A stretch of DNA of 64,000 nt. It comes from Williamsia muralis (lineage in GTDB: Bacteria; Actinomycetota; Actinomycetes; Mycobacteriales; Mycobacteriaceae). The first letter of the stretch is position 1; each line of letters starts with the position of its first letter. Shown piece by piece: positions 50,595 through 60,367 of the stretch. A program made the position numbers and the translations under genes. Location of the stretch: assembly GCF_002735905.1 (NCBI RefSeq), contig NZ_PEBD01000010.1, forward strand, positions 1,426,001 to 1,490,000, given 5' to 3'. Under the pieces are notes generated by a model that saw only the letters and a program-made list of their open reading frames with translations, was not told the DNA's origin and did not search any database.

Positions 50595-52211
50595 TCAGTC
50601 GGTGAACGGGCTTCCGCCACGAGCCTGAAGAGCGCGCAGCGCGTCCTTCTCGACATGGTGGGCTTCGCTGTCGAGCTCGATCTGACGCTGTTGCTCTTCC
50701 GGTGGGTCAGCCACCAGGAGCGAACCGCTGCCCGGGCTACCGGCGGACCCCAGCTTGTTCATCCGCTTGGGCAACGCTGCACCCTCGTACGGCATCGGAA
50801 GCGGGTGACCGTGATCATCGAGAGGTCCGAGCGGCTGGTGCAGCTCGATGTACTCACCATGGGGGAGACGCTTGATGATTCCGGTCTCGATGCCGTGCTC
50901 GAGCACGAAGCGGTCACTGCGCTGCAGGGCCAGGGCCCAGCGGTAAGCGATGTAGTACGCGAGCGGCGGCACGATGATCAGGCCGATGCGTCCCATCCAC
51001 GTGGTCGCATTGAGCGATATGTGGAACTTGTACGCGATGATGTCGTTCATGCACGACACGGTGAGCACGATGTAGAAGGCGAGTGCCATCGCGCCGACAC
51101 CTGTGCGCACCGGGGTGTCGCGAGGCCGTTGCAGCAGGTTGTGGTGAGCATCGTCGCCGGTGAGCCGCTTCTCTATCCAGGGATAGGCGAACATCACGGT
51201 GATGATGACCCCGATGAGAACGACCACCCAGAAGATCGCTGGGATCGTGTACGCGTTTCCGAAGTAGACCTCCCACGCCGGCATCAGGCGGGCAAGTCCG
51301 TCGGTCCACATCATGTAGATGTCGGGCTGCGAACCGGCCGACACGTGCGCCGGGTTGTATGGCCCGAGCACCCACACCGGGTTGATCTGGAAGATGCCGG
51401 AGATGATCGCGAGGAAGCCGAAGGTGACCGCGAACAGCGCACCGGCCTTCGCCGCAAAGATCGGGAGGATGCGGACACCGACAACGTTCTGTTCGGTGCG
51501 GCCGGGGCCGGGGAACTGAGTGTGCTTCTGGTACCAGACCAGTGCGAGGTGTGCACCGATCAGGGCCAGGATGATCCCTGGGAAAAGCAGCACGTGCAGG
51601 ATGTAGAGCCGCGGAATGATGATGTCGCCTGGGAACTGACCGCCGAACAAGGCCCAGTGGATCCAGGTACCGACAAGCGGTATTCCGAGGACGATGCCCG
51701 ACATGGCAGCGCGGACGCCGGTGCCCGAGAGCAGGTCGTCGGGGAGTGAGTATCCGAAGAAGCCCTCGAACATCGCCAGGAGCAGCAGCATGCAGCCGAT
51801 GACCCAGTTGGCCTCACGCGGCCTGCGGAACGCACCGGTGAAGAAGATGCGCGCCATGTGGATGATGATCGACGCCGCGAACAGCAGCGCTGCCCAGTGG
51901 TGGAGCTGTCGGACGAACAGACCGCCGCGGACCTCGAACGAGATGTCGAGTGTGGTGGCATACGCCTTGGTCATCATCACGCCGTTGAGCGGTTCGTAGG
52001 CGCCGTTGTAGACGACCTCGCTCATCGACGGATCGAAGAAGAACGTCAGGTACACGCCCGAGATCAACAGGATCACAAAGCTGTAGAGCGCGATCTCGCC
52101 GAGCAGGAAGGACCAGTGGGTGGGGAAGACCTTGTTGATCTGCCGCCGGAGACCGGGAGCCAGGTGATACCGGCTGTCGACCTCTTCTGCGCGTTGCGCG
52201 AGTTTGCTCAT
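50595..52211 (-). CDS. qcrB: cytochrome bc1 complex subunit b
   Basis: A 538-residue quinol-oxidising subunit with the two-heme helix bundle: [20 protein letters not shown] and [20 protein letters not shown] hold heme ligands, and the Qo-site loop is close to PEWY-type [14 protein letters not shown] hydrophilic C-terminal extension of about 130 residues is usual in actinobacteria. ATG 52211 overlaps the qcrA stop by 4 nt. It passes electrons through QcrC to the aa3 oxidase. Confidence 0.96.
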   Translation of the reverse strand: MSKLAQRAEEVDSRYHLAPGLRRQINKVFPTHWSFLLGEIALYSFVILLISGVYLTFFFDPSMSEVVYNGAYEPLNGVMMTKAYATTLDISFEVRGGLFVRQLHHWAALLFAASIIIHMARIFFTGAFRRPREANWVIGCMLLLLAMFEGFFGYSLPDDLLSGTGVRAAMSGIVLGIPLVGTWIHWALFGGQFPGDIIIPRLYILHVLLFPGIILALIGAHLALVWYQKHTQFPGPGRTEQNVVGVRILPIFAAKAGALFAVTFGFLAIISGIFQINPVWVLGPYNPAHVSAGSQPDIYMMWTDGLARLMPAWEVYFGNAYTIPAIFWVVVLIGVIITVMFAYPWIEKRLTGDDAHHNLLQRPRDTPVRTGVGAMALAFYIVLTVSCMNDIIAYKFHISLNATTWMGRIGLIIVPPLAYYIAYRWALALQRSDRFVLEHGIETGIIKRLPHGEYIELHQPLGPLDDHGHPLPMPYEGAALPKRMNKLGSAGSPGSGSLLVADPPEEQQRQIELDSEAHHVEKDALRALQARGGSPFTD

Positions 52212-53380
52212 GGTCTGTCCTTCCCCTGGCCGCGTTCCCAGAACGCCGGCCCGACGGGTTCGATGAAGTCGCCGGCCGCCACCAGATAACCCTGATCATT
52301 CACAGTAATGGGCAACTGCGCGAGCGCGCGAGCAGCTGGACCGAAGATCGGCTTGGCGAACTCGAGGGCATCGAACTGAGACTGGTGACACGGGCAGAGG
52401 ATTCGGTTGGTCTGCTGCTCGAAGAGCGATGCCGGGCAACCGAGGTGCGAGCAGACCTTCGTGTAAGCGAAGTAGTCGCCGTAGTTGAAACTTTCCTGGT
52501 TCTTGCGCTTGATGGCCCGGGCCGCATCGTTGGGACGCAGGCGGATCAACATCACGGGGTTGTCCACCGCACGCAGTCCTTCGAGGAGCTTGTGCCGAGA
52601 CTCTTCCGTCTCTCCGACGCCATCGGAGACCCGCCACGGGAAGACCGTCTCCATGCCGCCGGCATCGAGATCTTCCGGCCGGACGAGGACCACCTGGTGT
52701 GGGTTGCCGGTGTCGCGACGCAGGAAGACCGTCTCGTTGGGGGCTTCGGGCGAGTTGTGGATCGGCGACCACCCGGTGTTCCAGAGCGGGGCGTCCTTGC
52801 CCTCGGCCCACGGGTTCTTGATGATTCCGCCGACCAGGGCGACGAGGCCGGTGACAGCGAAGGTTCCGAGTCCGAAGAGTCCGGCACCGATGATCATCTT
52901 GCGACGACCGATCGTGGACGACGTCACGGTGTTGCCGAGCATGGCGGCAGCGGTCTTCTTGTCGACCTCGGTGGAGCCGCCGTCGTGGCGGTCCTGGACC
53001 GAGATCTCTTCGGGAATGAACTTCTTGGTGAACTGGATGGCGCCCACTCCGATGGAGAGGATCGACAATCCGAAGGTCACGCCCAGAAGGGGAGTGTTGA
53101 AGATGTACTGCCAGTAGTGGTCTCCACCGGGCATGACGAATTCCCAGTGGTTGAAGATGAAGATGACGAAGCAGGCCGCCGCTGACAGACCGGCCAGCAG
53201 GAACCAGAACGCAACCGATCGCTCGGCACGCTTCTCCGCCTTGCTGCCGGGCTCGGGGAACCGTTCCCGACGGTGGATGATCTCCACACCGTCGAGATTG
53301 GTGCCGAGCTTGACCAGCTGGTCGTTGCTCATCCCGTCGAGCTCGTCCTGGGTGGGGACAGATTTGTGTTGATCGCTCAT
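52208..53380 (-). CDS. qcrA: cytochrome bc1 complex Rieske iron-sulfur subunit
   Basis: A 390-residue protein with three membrane helices before the Rieske domain, as in other actinobacteria ([60 protein letters not shown]). The 2Fe-2S ligands are CSHLGC and [12 protein letters not shown] 53380 overlaps the qcrC stop (ATGA). Longer upstream reading frame is not part of it. Confidence 0.96.
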   Translation of the reverse strand: MSDQHKSVPTQDELDGMSNDQLVKLGTNLDGVEIIHRRERFPEPGSKAEKRAERSVAFWFLLAGLSAAACFVIFIFNHWEFVMPGGDHYWQYIFNTPLLGVTFGLSILSIGVGAIQFTKKFIPEEISVQDRHDGGSTEVDKKTAAAMLGNTVTSSTIGRRKMIIGAGLFGLGTFAVTGLVALVGGIIKNPWAEGKDAPLWNTGWSPIHNSPEAPNETVFLRRDTGNPHQVVLVRPEDLDAGGMETVFPWRVSDGVGETEESRHKLLEGLRAVDNPVMLIRLRPNDAARAIKRKNQESFNYGDYFAYTKVCSHLGCPASLFEQQTNRILCPCHQSQFDALEFAKPIFGPAARALAQLPITVNDQGYLVAAGDFIEPVGPAFWERGQGKDRP

Positions 53381-54300
53381 GTGCGTGATCCCATCCACAT
53401 CGCGGCGGCGACGATAGCCACTACGCCGACAGCCCACATCGCCATTCCCTCGGAGACCGGTCCGAAGCCGCCCAGGGCGTACCCGCCCGGTGCTTCGGGG
53501 CGCGTCGCGTACTTGACGTAGCCGATGATGTCCCGCTTTTCCTCATCGGTGAGCTGACGATCCGAGAACTTGGGCATGTTCTGCGGTCCGGTCAGCATCG
53601 CCGTGTAGATCTGTTGCTCATTGGCCGGGTCGAGGACCGGCGCGAACTTGCCCGACGACAGTGCGCCACCGCGACCGGTGAAGTTGTGGCACGACGCGCA
53701 GTTGAGGCGGAACAGTTCACTACCGCGGCCGATGTTCTCGCCGCGCAACTGCTCTTGCTCGACAACCGGGTAACCGTCCTCGAAGATGACGTTTCCGTCG
53801 GCGTCCTTGGCGTACACGACCTGAGGGCCGCCGCCGACCGACTGGATGTAGGCGCCGAGCTGGTCGATCTGGGCCTGGGTGAACTTGGCCGGCTTGCGCT
53901 GGATCTGAGCCTCACCACGGACCGCGGGCATGCGCCCGGACGAGACCTGGAAGTACACCGAGGCATCGCCGACGCCGACCAGCGACGGTCCGCGGTCGAG
54001 CACGCCTTCGAGGTTGGCGCCGTGGCACGTGATGCAGGACGTCTCGTAGAGCTTGCGGCCATCCTGGATCAGCGCAGCACTCGACTCGCTGTCCGCCTTG
54101 GCGACCTGCGGGTCCGGGGTGATCGCGGTGGCCAGGCCGCCGGCGACCACCAGACCTGCGAGCAACAGCAGGATGCCGGACGCGCGACGTCGCAACTTGC
54201 GGCGTGCCTTGGCCTTTTTCGCGTCGATCCTGCCTGCGCCCTCGCTCAGGGCGCCCTCAACCGAATCCCCGGGTGAGGTGGGTGGGGGAGATGAACTCAT
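53377..54300 (-). CDS. qcrC: cytochrome bc1 complex diheme cytochrome c subunit
   Basis: A 307-residue exported diheme cytochrome c with two CXXCH motifs, CITCH (about residue 88) and CASCH (about 199), an N-terminal membrane anchor ([19 protein letters not shown]), and a C-terminal anchor ([20 protein letters not shown]). It links the bc1 and aa3 complexes directly in organisms that lack a soluble cytochrome c. ATG 54300; 54 nt below ctaE. Confidence 0.96.
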   Translation of the reverse strand: MSSSPPPTSPGDSVEGALSEGAGRIDAKKAKARRKLRRRASGILLLLAGLVVAGGLATAITPDPQVAKADSESSAALIQDGRKLYETSCITCHGANLEGVLDRGPSLVGVGDASVYFQVSSGRMPAVRGEAQIQRKPAKFTQAQIDQLGAYIQSVGGGPQVVYAKDADGNVIFEDGYPVVEQEQLRGENIGRGSELFRLNCASCHNFTGRGGALSSGKFAPVLDPANEQQIYTAMLTGPQNMPKFSDRQLTDEEKRDIIGYVKYATRPEAPGGYALGGFGPVSEGMAMWAVGVVAIVAAAMWMGSRT

Positions 54301-54354
54301 CTGTGTCTCTCTGCTAAGCGGACTGACTCTGCCTGGGCGAAAGTGTGGTGCGCG

Positions 54355-54966
54355 TTACCGGATGAAGTAAATGGTCGCGAACAAGGCAATCCAGACGATG
54401 TCGACGAAGTGCCAGTAGTAGGACACGACGATCGCGGCGGTTGCCTGAGCCGGGGTGAACTTGCTCAACCGCGTGCGGATCAGCAAGAAGACAAAGGCGA
54501 CGAGACCGCCGATGACGTGCAGGCCGTGGAACCCGGTGGTGATGTAGAACACCGAGCCGTAGGCGCTCGACGACAGCGTCGTGCCCTCGTGAACCAGGTG
54601 GTAGTACTCGTACGCCTGACCGGCGACAAAGATCGCGCCCATGATCAGCGTGATCGTGTACCACCGGCGAAGGCCGAAGACGTCGCCACGCTCGGCGGCG
54701 AAGACACCGAGCTGGCATGTCACCGACGACAGGATCAACACGGTGGTCACCGGGATCGCCAACGTCAGGTTGAGCTCGGTGGGCTCCATCGGCCAGTTGC
54801 CGTAGTTTCCGGCTCGCGCGACGAAGTACATCGCGAACAATCCGGCAAAGAACATCAGCTCGCTCGAAAGCCACACAATCGTGCCGACGCTGACCATGTT
54901 GGGTCGGTTCAGCGAGTGCACGCGCTGGGTGATAGCTGATCCTGTGGGTGCTGCAGCGCTAGTCAC
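54355..54966 (-). CDS. ctaE: cytochrome c oxidase subunit III
   Basis: A 203-residue, five-helix subunit with the family signatures [29 protein letters not shown] and [15 protein letters not shown]. It is first in the ctaE-qcrC-qcrA-qcrB unit. The start is GTG 54966 with CATACT 6 nt upstream and no Shine-Dalgarno. Subunit I (ctaD) is not in the window. Confidence 0.96.
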   Translation of the reverse strand: MTSAAAPTGSAITQRVHSLNRPNMVSVGTIVWLSSELMFFAGLFAMYFVARAGNYGNWPMEPTELNLTLAIPVTTVLILSSVTCQLGVFAAERGDVFGLRRWYTITLIMGAIFVAGQAYEYYHLVHEGTTLSSSAYGSVFYITTGFHGLHVIGGLVAFVFLLIRTRLSKFTPAQATAAIVVSYYWHFVDIVWIALFATIYFIR

Positions 54967-55115
54967 CCCAGAAGTATGACGGTTCGTAGTAAGCGCTGAC
55001 TACTTGGGTCCAGAATTTTTTTCGGCGGGTCACGCCGACCCAGGTAGATGGAGGCATATGCCCTGTTCCCGGCGTGTCAGAGAGCTGGAAATCACACACC
55101 TGGGAGGCTGGTGGG

Positions 55116-55598
55116 GTGCCTCGCGACGTGAACGGGAACCCGGTCGAAGTATCCCGGTGGAAACGATGGTCCGGTCGGCTCGCCGGCGGTCGAAAGCCCA
55201 ACGGGGAGTTGTCTGCCGACGATCCATCTCTCGTCGTGACAGCCGAGAGTTTCGACGACGCGGAGGCGGCGTCGTCGGTGCTCGCAGATTCCGGTTGGCG
55301 CGAGGACGAACAGTCGGTTCTGCGGCACCTGCTGATACTGCCTTCCGGGGCCGTCCCAAGGGCTCTGGAGCTTGCGGCACAGGACCACTACGGACCCGTT
55401 CCGGTTCCGCCGGGATGCGGTGTGGAGGCCCCCGGCGGCAATGATGTGGTGGCACTGGCTCGCGTACAGCTGATCGATGCCCTGCACGTGTCCCAGGAAC
55501 GCTCTCGGATGGCCGGTCTGGCCCAGCGGCACGGCGGCTCTGCAGTGGGCTGGCAGGTGCTGCAACCGCCGACGAATCGGGTTGCGGGGGGTGGCTAG
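55116..55598 (+). CDS. hypothetical protein upstream of trpD
   Basis: A 160-residue soluble protein with no signal or membrane segment. After a basic start (PRDVNGNPVEVSRWKRWSG), a region with VTAESFDDAEAASSVLADSG and LLILPSGAVPRALELAAQDHYG looks like alternating strands and helices, and the C-terminus has ALARVQLIDALHVSQERSR. I do not recognise a family. The start is set at GTG 55116 by a perfect GGGAGG 8 nt upstream. It ends 9 nt before trpD and so shares its message unless trpD uses its own promoter. It is divergent from ctaE. Coding is likely but not proven. Confidence 0.65.
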   Translation: MPRDVNGNPVEVSRWKRWSGRLAGGRKPNGELSADDPSLVVTAESFDDAEAASSVLADSGWREDEQSVLRHLLILPSGAVPRALELAAQDHYGPVPVPPGCGVEAPGGNDVVALARVQLIDALHVSQERSRMAGLAQRHGGSAVGWQVLQPPTNRVAGGG

Positions 55599-55607
55599 GC
55601 TGCCACT

Positions 55608-56660
55608 GTGACCCACTCGAATGTTCCGGCCCGCACGTGGCCGCAGATTCTCGGTGTTCTGGCCGATGGCCACGACCTGGATCCCGACGGTGCCGAGTGG
55701 GCGATGAACGAGATCATGACCGACAACGCGACCCCAGCGCAGATCGCGGCCTTCGGGGTGGCGATGAAACTCAAGGGGCCGACCCCCGGGGAGTTGCTCG
55801 GCCTGGCAACGGGGATGCTCTCCCACTCCAGTGTGGTGCCAACAACGGGCGATTGCGTCGACATCGTGGGAACCGGTGGTGACCGGTCGAACACGGTAAA
55901 CATCTCCACGATGGCATCGGTGGTGGTGGCCGCAGCCGGTGTGCCGGTGGTCAAGCACGGCAACCGCGCAGCGTCGTCGAAGAGCGGTGGCGCCGACGTC
56001 CTGGAGGCGCTGGGCGTCAAGATCGCGCTGACCGCCGATGGCGTCGCCACCTGTGTCGGCCAGGCCGGCATCGCGTTCTGTTTCGCCCCTGTGTTTCATC
56101 CCGCATTAAGGTTCGCGGCGGCCCCACGCAAGGAAATCGGCATACCGACGGTCTTCAATGTGCTTGGCCCCCTGACCAATCCGGCACAGCCAACCAGTGG
56201 ACTGGTGGGGTGTGCCTTCGTCGATCTCGCTCCTGTCCTCGCCCAGACGTTCGCTGATCGGGGTCATTCGGTACTCGTCGTCCGCGGCGATGACGGCCTC
56301 GACGAACTGACCACGACGACGACGTCAACCGTGTGGCAGGTCGTCGACGGCGCCGTGCACACACAGACGGTGGACCCCACGACCATCGGTCTGGCCCGCG
56401 TCGAACTGGAAGCACTTCGGGGCGGCGACGCGGATCACAACGCGCAGGTCGCGCGGGACCTGTTCGCCGGAGCGACGGGGCCGGTACGCGATGCCGTGGT
56501 GCTCAATGCCGCCGGCGCACTGGCTGCCTACCGTCCCGACCGCGACGCCGACCTGCACGAACAGCTGCGCACGCAGATCGACGTGGCCGCCGACGCAATC
56601 GACTCCGGCGCGGCCGCGACCCTGCTCGACAACTGGGTGCGCGTGAGCAACGCCCTCTGA
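55608..56660 (+). CDS. trpD: anthranilate phosphoribosyltransferase
   Basis: A 350-residue enzyme of tryptophan synthesis that joins phosphoribosyl pyrophosphate to anthranilate. Signatures are the PRPP loop [35 protein letters not shown], and [24 protein letters not shown]. The start is GTG 55608 with TAGGCT (55596-55601) exactly 6 nt upstream, so a leaderless message of its own is likely. No other trp gene lies here. Confidence 0.96.
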   Translation: MTHSNVPARTWPQILGVLADGHDLDPDGAEWAMNEIMTDNATPAQIAAFGVAMKLKGPTPGELLGLATGMLSHSSVVPTTGDCVDIVGTGGDRSNTVNISTMASVVVAAAGVPVVKHGNRAASSKSGGADVLEALGVKIALTADGVATCVGQAGIAFCFAPVFHPALRFAAAPRKEIGIPTVFNVLGPLTNPAQPTSGLVGCAFVDLAPVLAQTFADRGHSVLVVRGDDGLDELTTTTTSTVWQVVDGAVHTQTVDPTTIGLARVELEALRGGDADHNAQVARDLFAGATGPVRDAVVLNAAGALAAYRPDRDADLHEQLRTQIDVAADAIDSGAAATLLDNWVRVSNAL

Positions 56661-56734
56661 CGCACCCCTCCACGGGCTGTCCGGCGGGCTCCCCGGTAGG
56701 CCATCGACCAGGGAAGTCAACCGGGTGCCCTTTT

Positions 56735-57010
56735 TTACTCGCCGATGGAGAAGCCGGCGTCCACGTCGGCGCTGGAGTAGCTCTTGAAGGCGATGTGGGT
56801 GGCGGTGTGTTTCACACCCGGCAGCCGACTGATCGCGGCGGTGACGACGTCGGCGATCTCCGCGTGGTCCCTGACTCGGATCTTCGCGATCAGGTCGACG
56901 TCACCGGCGCACGAGTACACCTCGGTGACGCCTGAGATGTCGGCCACTGCCTGGGCGGTCTCCGGGATCTGATGGACATCGGTCTGGATCAAGACGATGG
57001 CGGTAATCAT
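56735..57010 (-). CDS. stand-alone Lrp/AsnC ligand-binding (RAM) domain protein
   Basis: A 91-residue protein that consists only of the effector-binding domain of Lrp/AsnC regulators (ITAIVLIQTDVHQIPETAQA, VTEVYSCAGDVDLIAKIRV); the DNA-binding helix-turn-helix is absent. Such proteins assemble with amino acid ligands and may modulate a full regulator or enzyme. The start is ATG 57010; TAGGCT lies exactly 6 nt upstream although the preceding exonuclease gene ends only 4 nt away, so its promoter lies within that gene. Confidence 0.85.
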   Translation of the reverse strand: MITAIVLIQTDVHQIPETAQAVADISGVTEVYSCAGDVDLIAKIRVRDHAEIADVVTAAISRLPGVKHTATHIAFKSYSSADVDAGFSIGE

Positions 57011-57014
57011 TGAC

Positions 57015-58772
57015 TCAGCCTAGGTCGCCCTCGAGCGTGATGGTGCGACGCGCCGTACCCACCTTGTCGCGCCAGTGGACGTGCCGGCCGCCACCGTGCC
57101 GCGGCAAGCTGAACCCGCTGGTGGCACAGACGATTCGAACACCTGGCCCGGTGAGCCACCGGTACACCAACGCGACTTCCTCGTGGGGCGCGCCGTACAG
57201 CGGCCCCGGTTCGGGGATCACCGTCTCCGCACCGGCCGCCAGCGCCGCGACCACGGGCATCGGCGGAACGCCCCGTGCGGCGACCCCGGCGCTCGCGAGG
57301 CGGCCGTGCCGGATCACCGCCAGGTCCCATCCGCCGCGTCCGTCGGGTGCGGCGGCGACCATTTCCGAGATGCGGGCCAGGGCAGCCAGTCGCTGACACC
57401 GTTCCAGGTGGGCGATGAGGTGGTCGAGGCGATCGCGTAACCGCGCGGCGTTCTCGAAGAGCTCGGCACGGGCGAGCGACTCGAGTTTGTCCAGAGCCAG
57501 CTGAACGGGGAGGTCGCTTCGGCCGCTGAACAGCTCGGCGACAGTTCGGGCTCGGGGGAGATACGCCTCGGCGGCAAGTGGTTCGGTGGTGGCCGCGTGG
57601 CAGCCGCCGACCACTCGTCGCCCGCCCGGGCCCACCTCACATACATGAAGTGCAGTGGCCCGCAGTGCGGTACGGCACGTGCGTAGGCCGCATGTGTCGG
57701 CGATGAGGTCTGCGACGTCATAGGCAGTGGCGCGGGAACGAAAGGGGCCGACCGAGGTCGCCGTCGGGGCCCGGCTGATCTTCAAGCGTGGGAATGCCTC
57801 CTCGGTGAGGCAGATCCACCAGCCGAGATGCGGGAACTTCGAACGGCGGTTGTAGGGCGGCGCGTAGGCGCCGAGGAGGCGCAGTTCGCGCACCCCGGCC
57901 TCGATCCGATGGGCACACTGGACGTGGTCGACGCGCGTCGCCAGTTCGACCATCTCGCGTATCCGGGTGCGGTTCTCCGAACCGGTGAAATAGCTGCGGA
58001 CCCGCCTGCGCAGGTCGGTTGCGGTGCCGACGTACAAGACCTCGTCAGAGGGTCCGCGAAACATGTAGACGCCGGGTTCTGACGGCAGGTGATCTGCCAG
58101 ACCCCTCTTGTTCCGCGTGGCGCGGGAGACCCCGGGCAGGAAGTTGCGGAGGTCGCCGAAGGTGTGGATGCCGAGATTGCCGACCCGTTCGAAGAGGCGG
58201 TGCATCACCTCGACTGTTGCGCGGGCGTCGTCGAGCGCCCGGTGGGTCGGGCGGGTCTGAACGGCGAAGAGGTCAGCGAGAGCCGAGAGTTTGACAGTCG
58301 GTGCCTCGTCTCTGGTCAGGACTCGACGGGCCAACTTCACGGTGCACAGCACCCTGCGGAACGGCCACGGGTGGCCGAGCTCGGTGGCAGCGGCGCGCAG
58401 GAAGCCGGTGTCGAACCGGGCGTTGTGCGCCACGATCACCGAGTCGCGGGCGAATTCGAGGAAGGCCGGGAGTACCTGGTCGATCGTCGGGGCCTGGTAG
58501 ACCATCGCTTCGGTGATGCCGGTGAGGCGAACGATGTGTGGGGGGATACCGCGCTGTGGATCCACGAGAGTCGCGAAGTCGCCCAGCACCTCGCCGCCCC
58601 GGACCTTCACGGCGCCGATCTCGGTGATCCGGTCGCCCATCGGGCTGCCCCCGGTGGTCTCGAGGTCCACCACCACGAATGTGGTCTCCCGCAGGGGGAC
58701 GTCGTCGGGGTGGTCGAGTACGGGATCGTCGAAACACAGCTGAGTCCCAGCAGCCTCACCAACAACACTCAC
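57015..58772 (-). CDS. DEDD exonuclease fused to UvrC-like GIY-YIG nuclease (Rv2191 type)
   Basis: A protein of about 585 residues. Domain 1 (about 20-190) is a DnaQ-type 3'-5' exonuclease with VVVDLETTGGS, HNARFDTGFL and HRALDDARAT. Domain 2 (from about 215) is a GIY-YIG nuclease: EPGVYMFRGPSDEVLYVGTATDLRRR. A UVR-like helix pair (RAELFENAARLRDRLDHL) follows near 440. It resembles the Cho/UvrC type with an added exonuclease, probably for DNA repair. GTG 58772 is preferred since TAATGT lies 7 nt upstream; GTG 58802 is an alternative that adds 10 residues. Confidence 0.88.
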   Translation of the reverse strand: MSVVGEAAGTQLCFDDPVLDHPDDVPLRETTFVVVDLETTGGSPMGDRITEIGAVKVRGGEVLGDFATLVDPQRGIPPHIVRLTGITEAMVYQAPTIDQVLPAFLEFARDSVIVAHNARFDTGFLRAAATELGHPWPFRRVLCTVKLARRVLTRDEAPTVKLSALADLFAVQTRPTHRALDDARATVEVMHRLFERVGNLGIHTFGDLRNFLPGVSRATRNKRGLADHLPSEPGVYMFRGPSDEVLYVGTATDLRRRVRSYFTGSENRTRIREMVELATRVDHVQCAHRIEAGVRELRLLGAYAPPYNRRSKFPHLGWWICLTEEAFPRLKISRAPTATSVGPFRSRATAYDVADLIADTCGLRTCRTALRATALHVCEVGPGGRRVVGGCHAATTEPLAAEAYLPRARTVAELFSGRSDLPVQLALDKLESLARAELFENAARLRDRLDHLIAHLERCQRLAALARISEMVAAAPDGRGGWDLAVIRHGRLASAGVAARGVPPMPVVAALAAGAETVIPEPGPLYGAPHEEVALVYRWLTGPGVRIVCATSGFSLPRHGGGRHVHWRDKVGTARRTITLEGDLG

Positions 58773-58949
58773 ACCGCGAACATTAGTTCGATCCACCGAC
58801 ACCGCCGCGGTGGTGCAATGCGAGATGGCTTGTCAGACCGTGGAGTTAGCGTTCGGCCATCGGGGTCGAACCAGAGGGCTCCGGACGTCGGGGAGAACCC
58901 TGAGAACCCTGAGAAAGGGCCCCCTAAACCGAATGAGACGGAGATCACA

Positions 58950-59231
58950 ATGCTCATAGACTGCAACACGTGCCCGGGCCGTCGAGTCGCCTGCGACGAC
59001 TGCATGATGACCGTTTTCCTGGGTCCCGTAGGTGTCCCTAACAGCGCAAACGACGAAGTTCGCTGTGATGAATTCGTTATTGACCACCAGTCGCGCATCG
59101 ACGACGCCATTGCGGTGTTCCATGCTGCGGGCATGATCGGCAAGTCTGACCGTCACAGTCAGGACGTGGCAGTCAACGCAGGTAACAGGGTTTTTGTTCC
59201 CCGATCTGGCGGTCATTTGCGAGCTGGATGA
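58950..59231 (+). CDS. small cysteine-rich protein with paired CXXC motifs
   Basis: A 93-residue protein with C5-x2-C8-x6-C15-x2-C18 and a single C39, which suggests a small zinc or Fe-S site, followed by DEFVIDHQSRIDDAIAVFHAAGM, an amphipathic helix. There is no helix-turn-helix, so it is not a typical WhiB protein. The start is ATG 58950 with GGAG 7 nt upstream. It lies ahead of the c-di-AMP riboswitch of the NlpC/P60 gene. Just upstream are tandem copies of GAGAACCCT (58893-58910). Function unknown. Confidence 0.75.
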   Translation: MLIDCNTCPGRRVACDDCMMTVFLGPVGVPNSANDEVRCDEFVIDHQSRIDDAIAVFHAAGMIGKSDRHSQDVAVNAGNRVFVPRSGGHLRAG

Positions 59232-59335
59232 CCCGACACGCCGGTCGGTCTCCTGTCGGTCCCCTAGTGGACACGGACCATCACGGTTTCGTAACCTTTC
59301 TGAGACCTTGCGAAAGCGTCCACTCCAACCGGAGC

Positions 59336-59512
59336 GGATCGTAGGGTCGCCGCTCAATCACCGTCCTGGTGAACCGGGGAACCACTGATGCGAATGCGAG
59401 TTCACATCCGGGGTGAATCCCACTGAACCCTGAGGTCTTCAGACTTCTGGGTTCACCGGGTAGGGCCATCTTCCGGCCCGAATCCGACAGCTAACCCGGT
59501 AGGCGGATAGGG
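59336..59512 (+). promoter_or_regulatory. cyclic di-AMP riboswitch (ydaO-yuaA type)
   Basis: The core blocks of the ydaO aptamer are present in order: GGGTCGCCGCTCAATCACCG, GGTGAACCGGGGAACCA, ATCCGGGGTGAATCCC, a variable stem with a TTCA loop (59424-59455, 14-bp near-perfect), GGGTAGGGCCATCTTCCGG, and the hallmark CCCGAATCCGACAGCTAACC followed by CGGTAGGCGG. It precedes an NlpC/P60 gene, as many actinobacterial examples do. The 3' end lies only about 7 nt before the AGGAG site. Confidence 0.92.
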
Positions 59513-59534
59513 AAGAAACAGGAGACATCGCTTC

Positions 59535-60110
59535 GTGGCGAAACACCGTTTGCAACAGCCGAACCGGGGCATCAAGAGCGCCCGGGGCGCACTGATCGCC
59601 GGATCGATCACTCTCGGCACCATGGGAATGGCCGCAGCGCCGGCCATGGCTGCTCCGATCACCGTTCCCGGTGTCGGAACCTTCGAGATCCCGGGCCTGG
59701 CCGAAAACCAGATCCCCAATGAGTTCAAATCCCCCAGCATCCTGCCGCAGGCAGCGCAGCCGGTCCGGCCCGCAGGCCAGATCGCCGCTGATGCCGCAGT
59801 GAGCAAGATCGGTTCGCCGTATGTCTACGGCGCAGCCGGCCCCAGCGCATTCGACTGCTCGGGTCTCGTCTACTGGTCGCATCAGCAGGCCGGTCAGACC
59901 ATTCCCCGGGACAGCTACGGCCAGCTCGGCGGTGGCACCCACGTCGACGCCGCGAACATCCAGCCCGGCGACGTCGTGATCTACAACGGTGGAGGCCACG
60001 CCGGCATCTACGTCGGTGGCGGCCAGGTCGTCCACTCCTCGACCGAGGGCGTGCCCGTCGGTCGGATGGGCCTCAACGACCAGTCGATCGTCGACATCCG
60101 TCGCTACTGA
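59535..60110 (+). CDS. secreted NlpC/P60 peptidoglycan endopeptidase (riboswitch-controlled)
   Basis: A 191-residue exported protein. The N-terminal signal (ARGALIAGSITLGTMGMAAAPAMAA) is followed by a short Pro-rich spacer and a C-terminal NlpC/P60 domain with the nucleophile C108 in FDCSGLVYW, the catalytic His in GHAGIYVGGGQ, and a late polar His in VVHSSTEG. It is expected to cut peptidoglycan stem peptides. It has no coiled coil, unlike its neighbour. GTG 59535 has AGGAG about 11 nt upstream. c-di-AMP normally lowers such expression. Confidence 0.93.
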   Translation: MAKHRLQQPNRGIKSARGALIAGSITLGTMGMAAAPAMAAPITVPGVGTFEIPGLAENQIPNEFKSPSILPQAAQPVRPAGQIAADAAVSKIGSPYVYGAAGPSAFDCSGLVYWSHQQAGQTIPRDSYGQLGGGTHVDAANIQPGDVVIYNGGGHAGIYVGGGQVVHSSTEGVPVGRMGLNDQSIVDIRRY

Positions 60111-60130
60111 TCTACACAACTGAACACGAC

Positions 60131-60169
60131 CATTGGGCGGGGCCGCACTCGAGCGGCACCCGCCCAATG
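60131..60169 (+). terminator. hairpin terminator after the first NlpC/P60 gene
   Basis: CATTGGGCGGGGCCGC pairs with GCGGCACCCGCCCAATG (outer CATTGGGCGG with CCGCCCAATG and inner GCCGC with GCGGC), 20 nt past the stop. There is no T run. Confidence 0.65.
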
Positions 60170-60264
60170 GCTTCCGATCACCCGGTCCCAGACAGTCTGG
60201 TCGTCCGGGCTCGGGGGAGCCGAAGGCCTGTGTAGCCTGGCCGGGTTGGCCAGTGCAACGGGAT

Positions 60265-60309
60265 CGGTCGTACAAGACGTACCGAGTGGGCAGCTGATCT
60301 GCTCGGTAC
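60265..60309 (+). promoter_or_regulatory. overlapping alternative hairpins in the leader of the RipC-like gene
   Basis: CGGTCGT...ACGTACCG (60265-60284, one bulge) and GTACCGA...TCGGTAC with an inner GCAG/CTGC (60279-60309) share the bases GTACCG, so only one can form at a time. The site is 58-100 nt before the start. It could be an operator or a switching leader; transcription through it has not been shown. Confidence 0.35.
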
Positions 60310-60367
60310 ATACAGAGGCAAAAGGGCTCGGGTTGGCCCGCATGAAGTGTTGAGGAGTTTCATCGTC

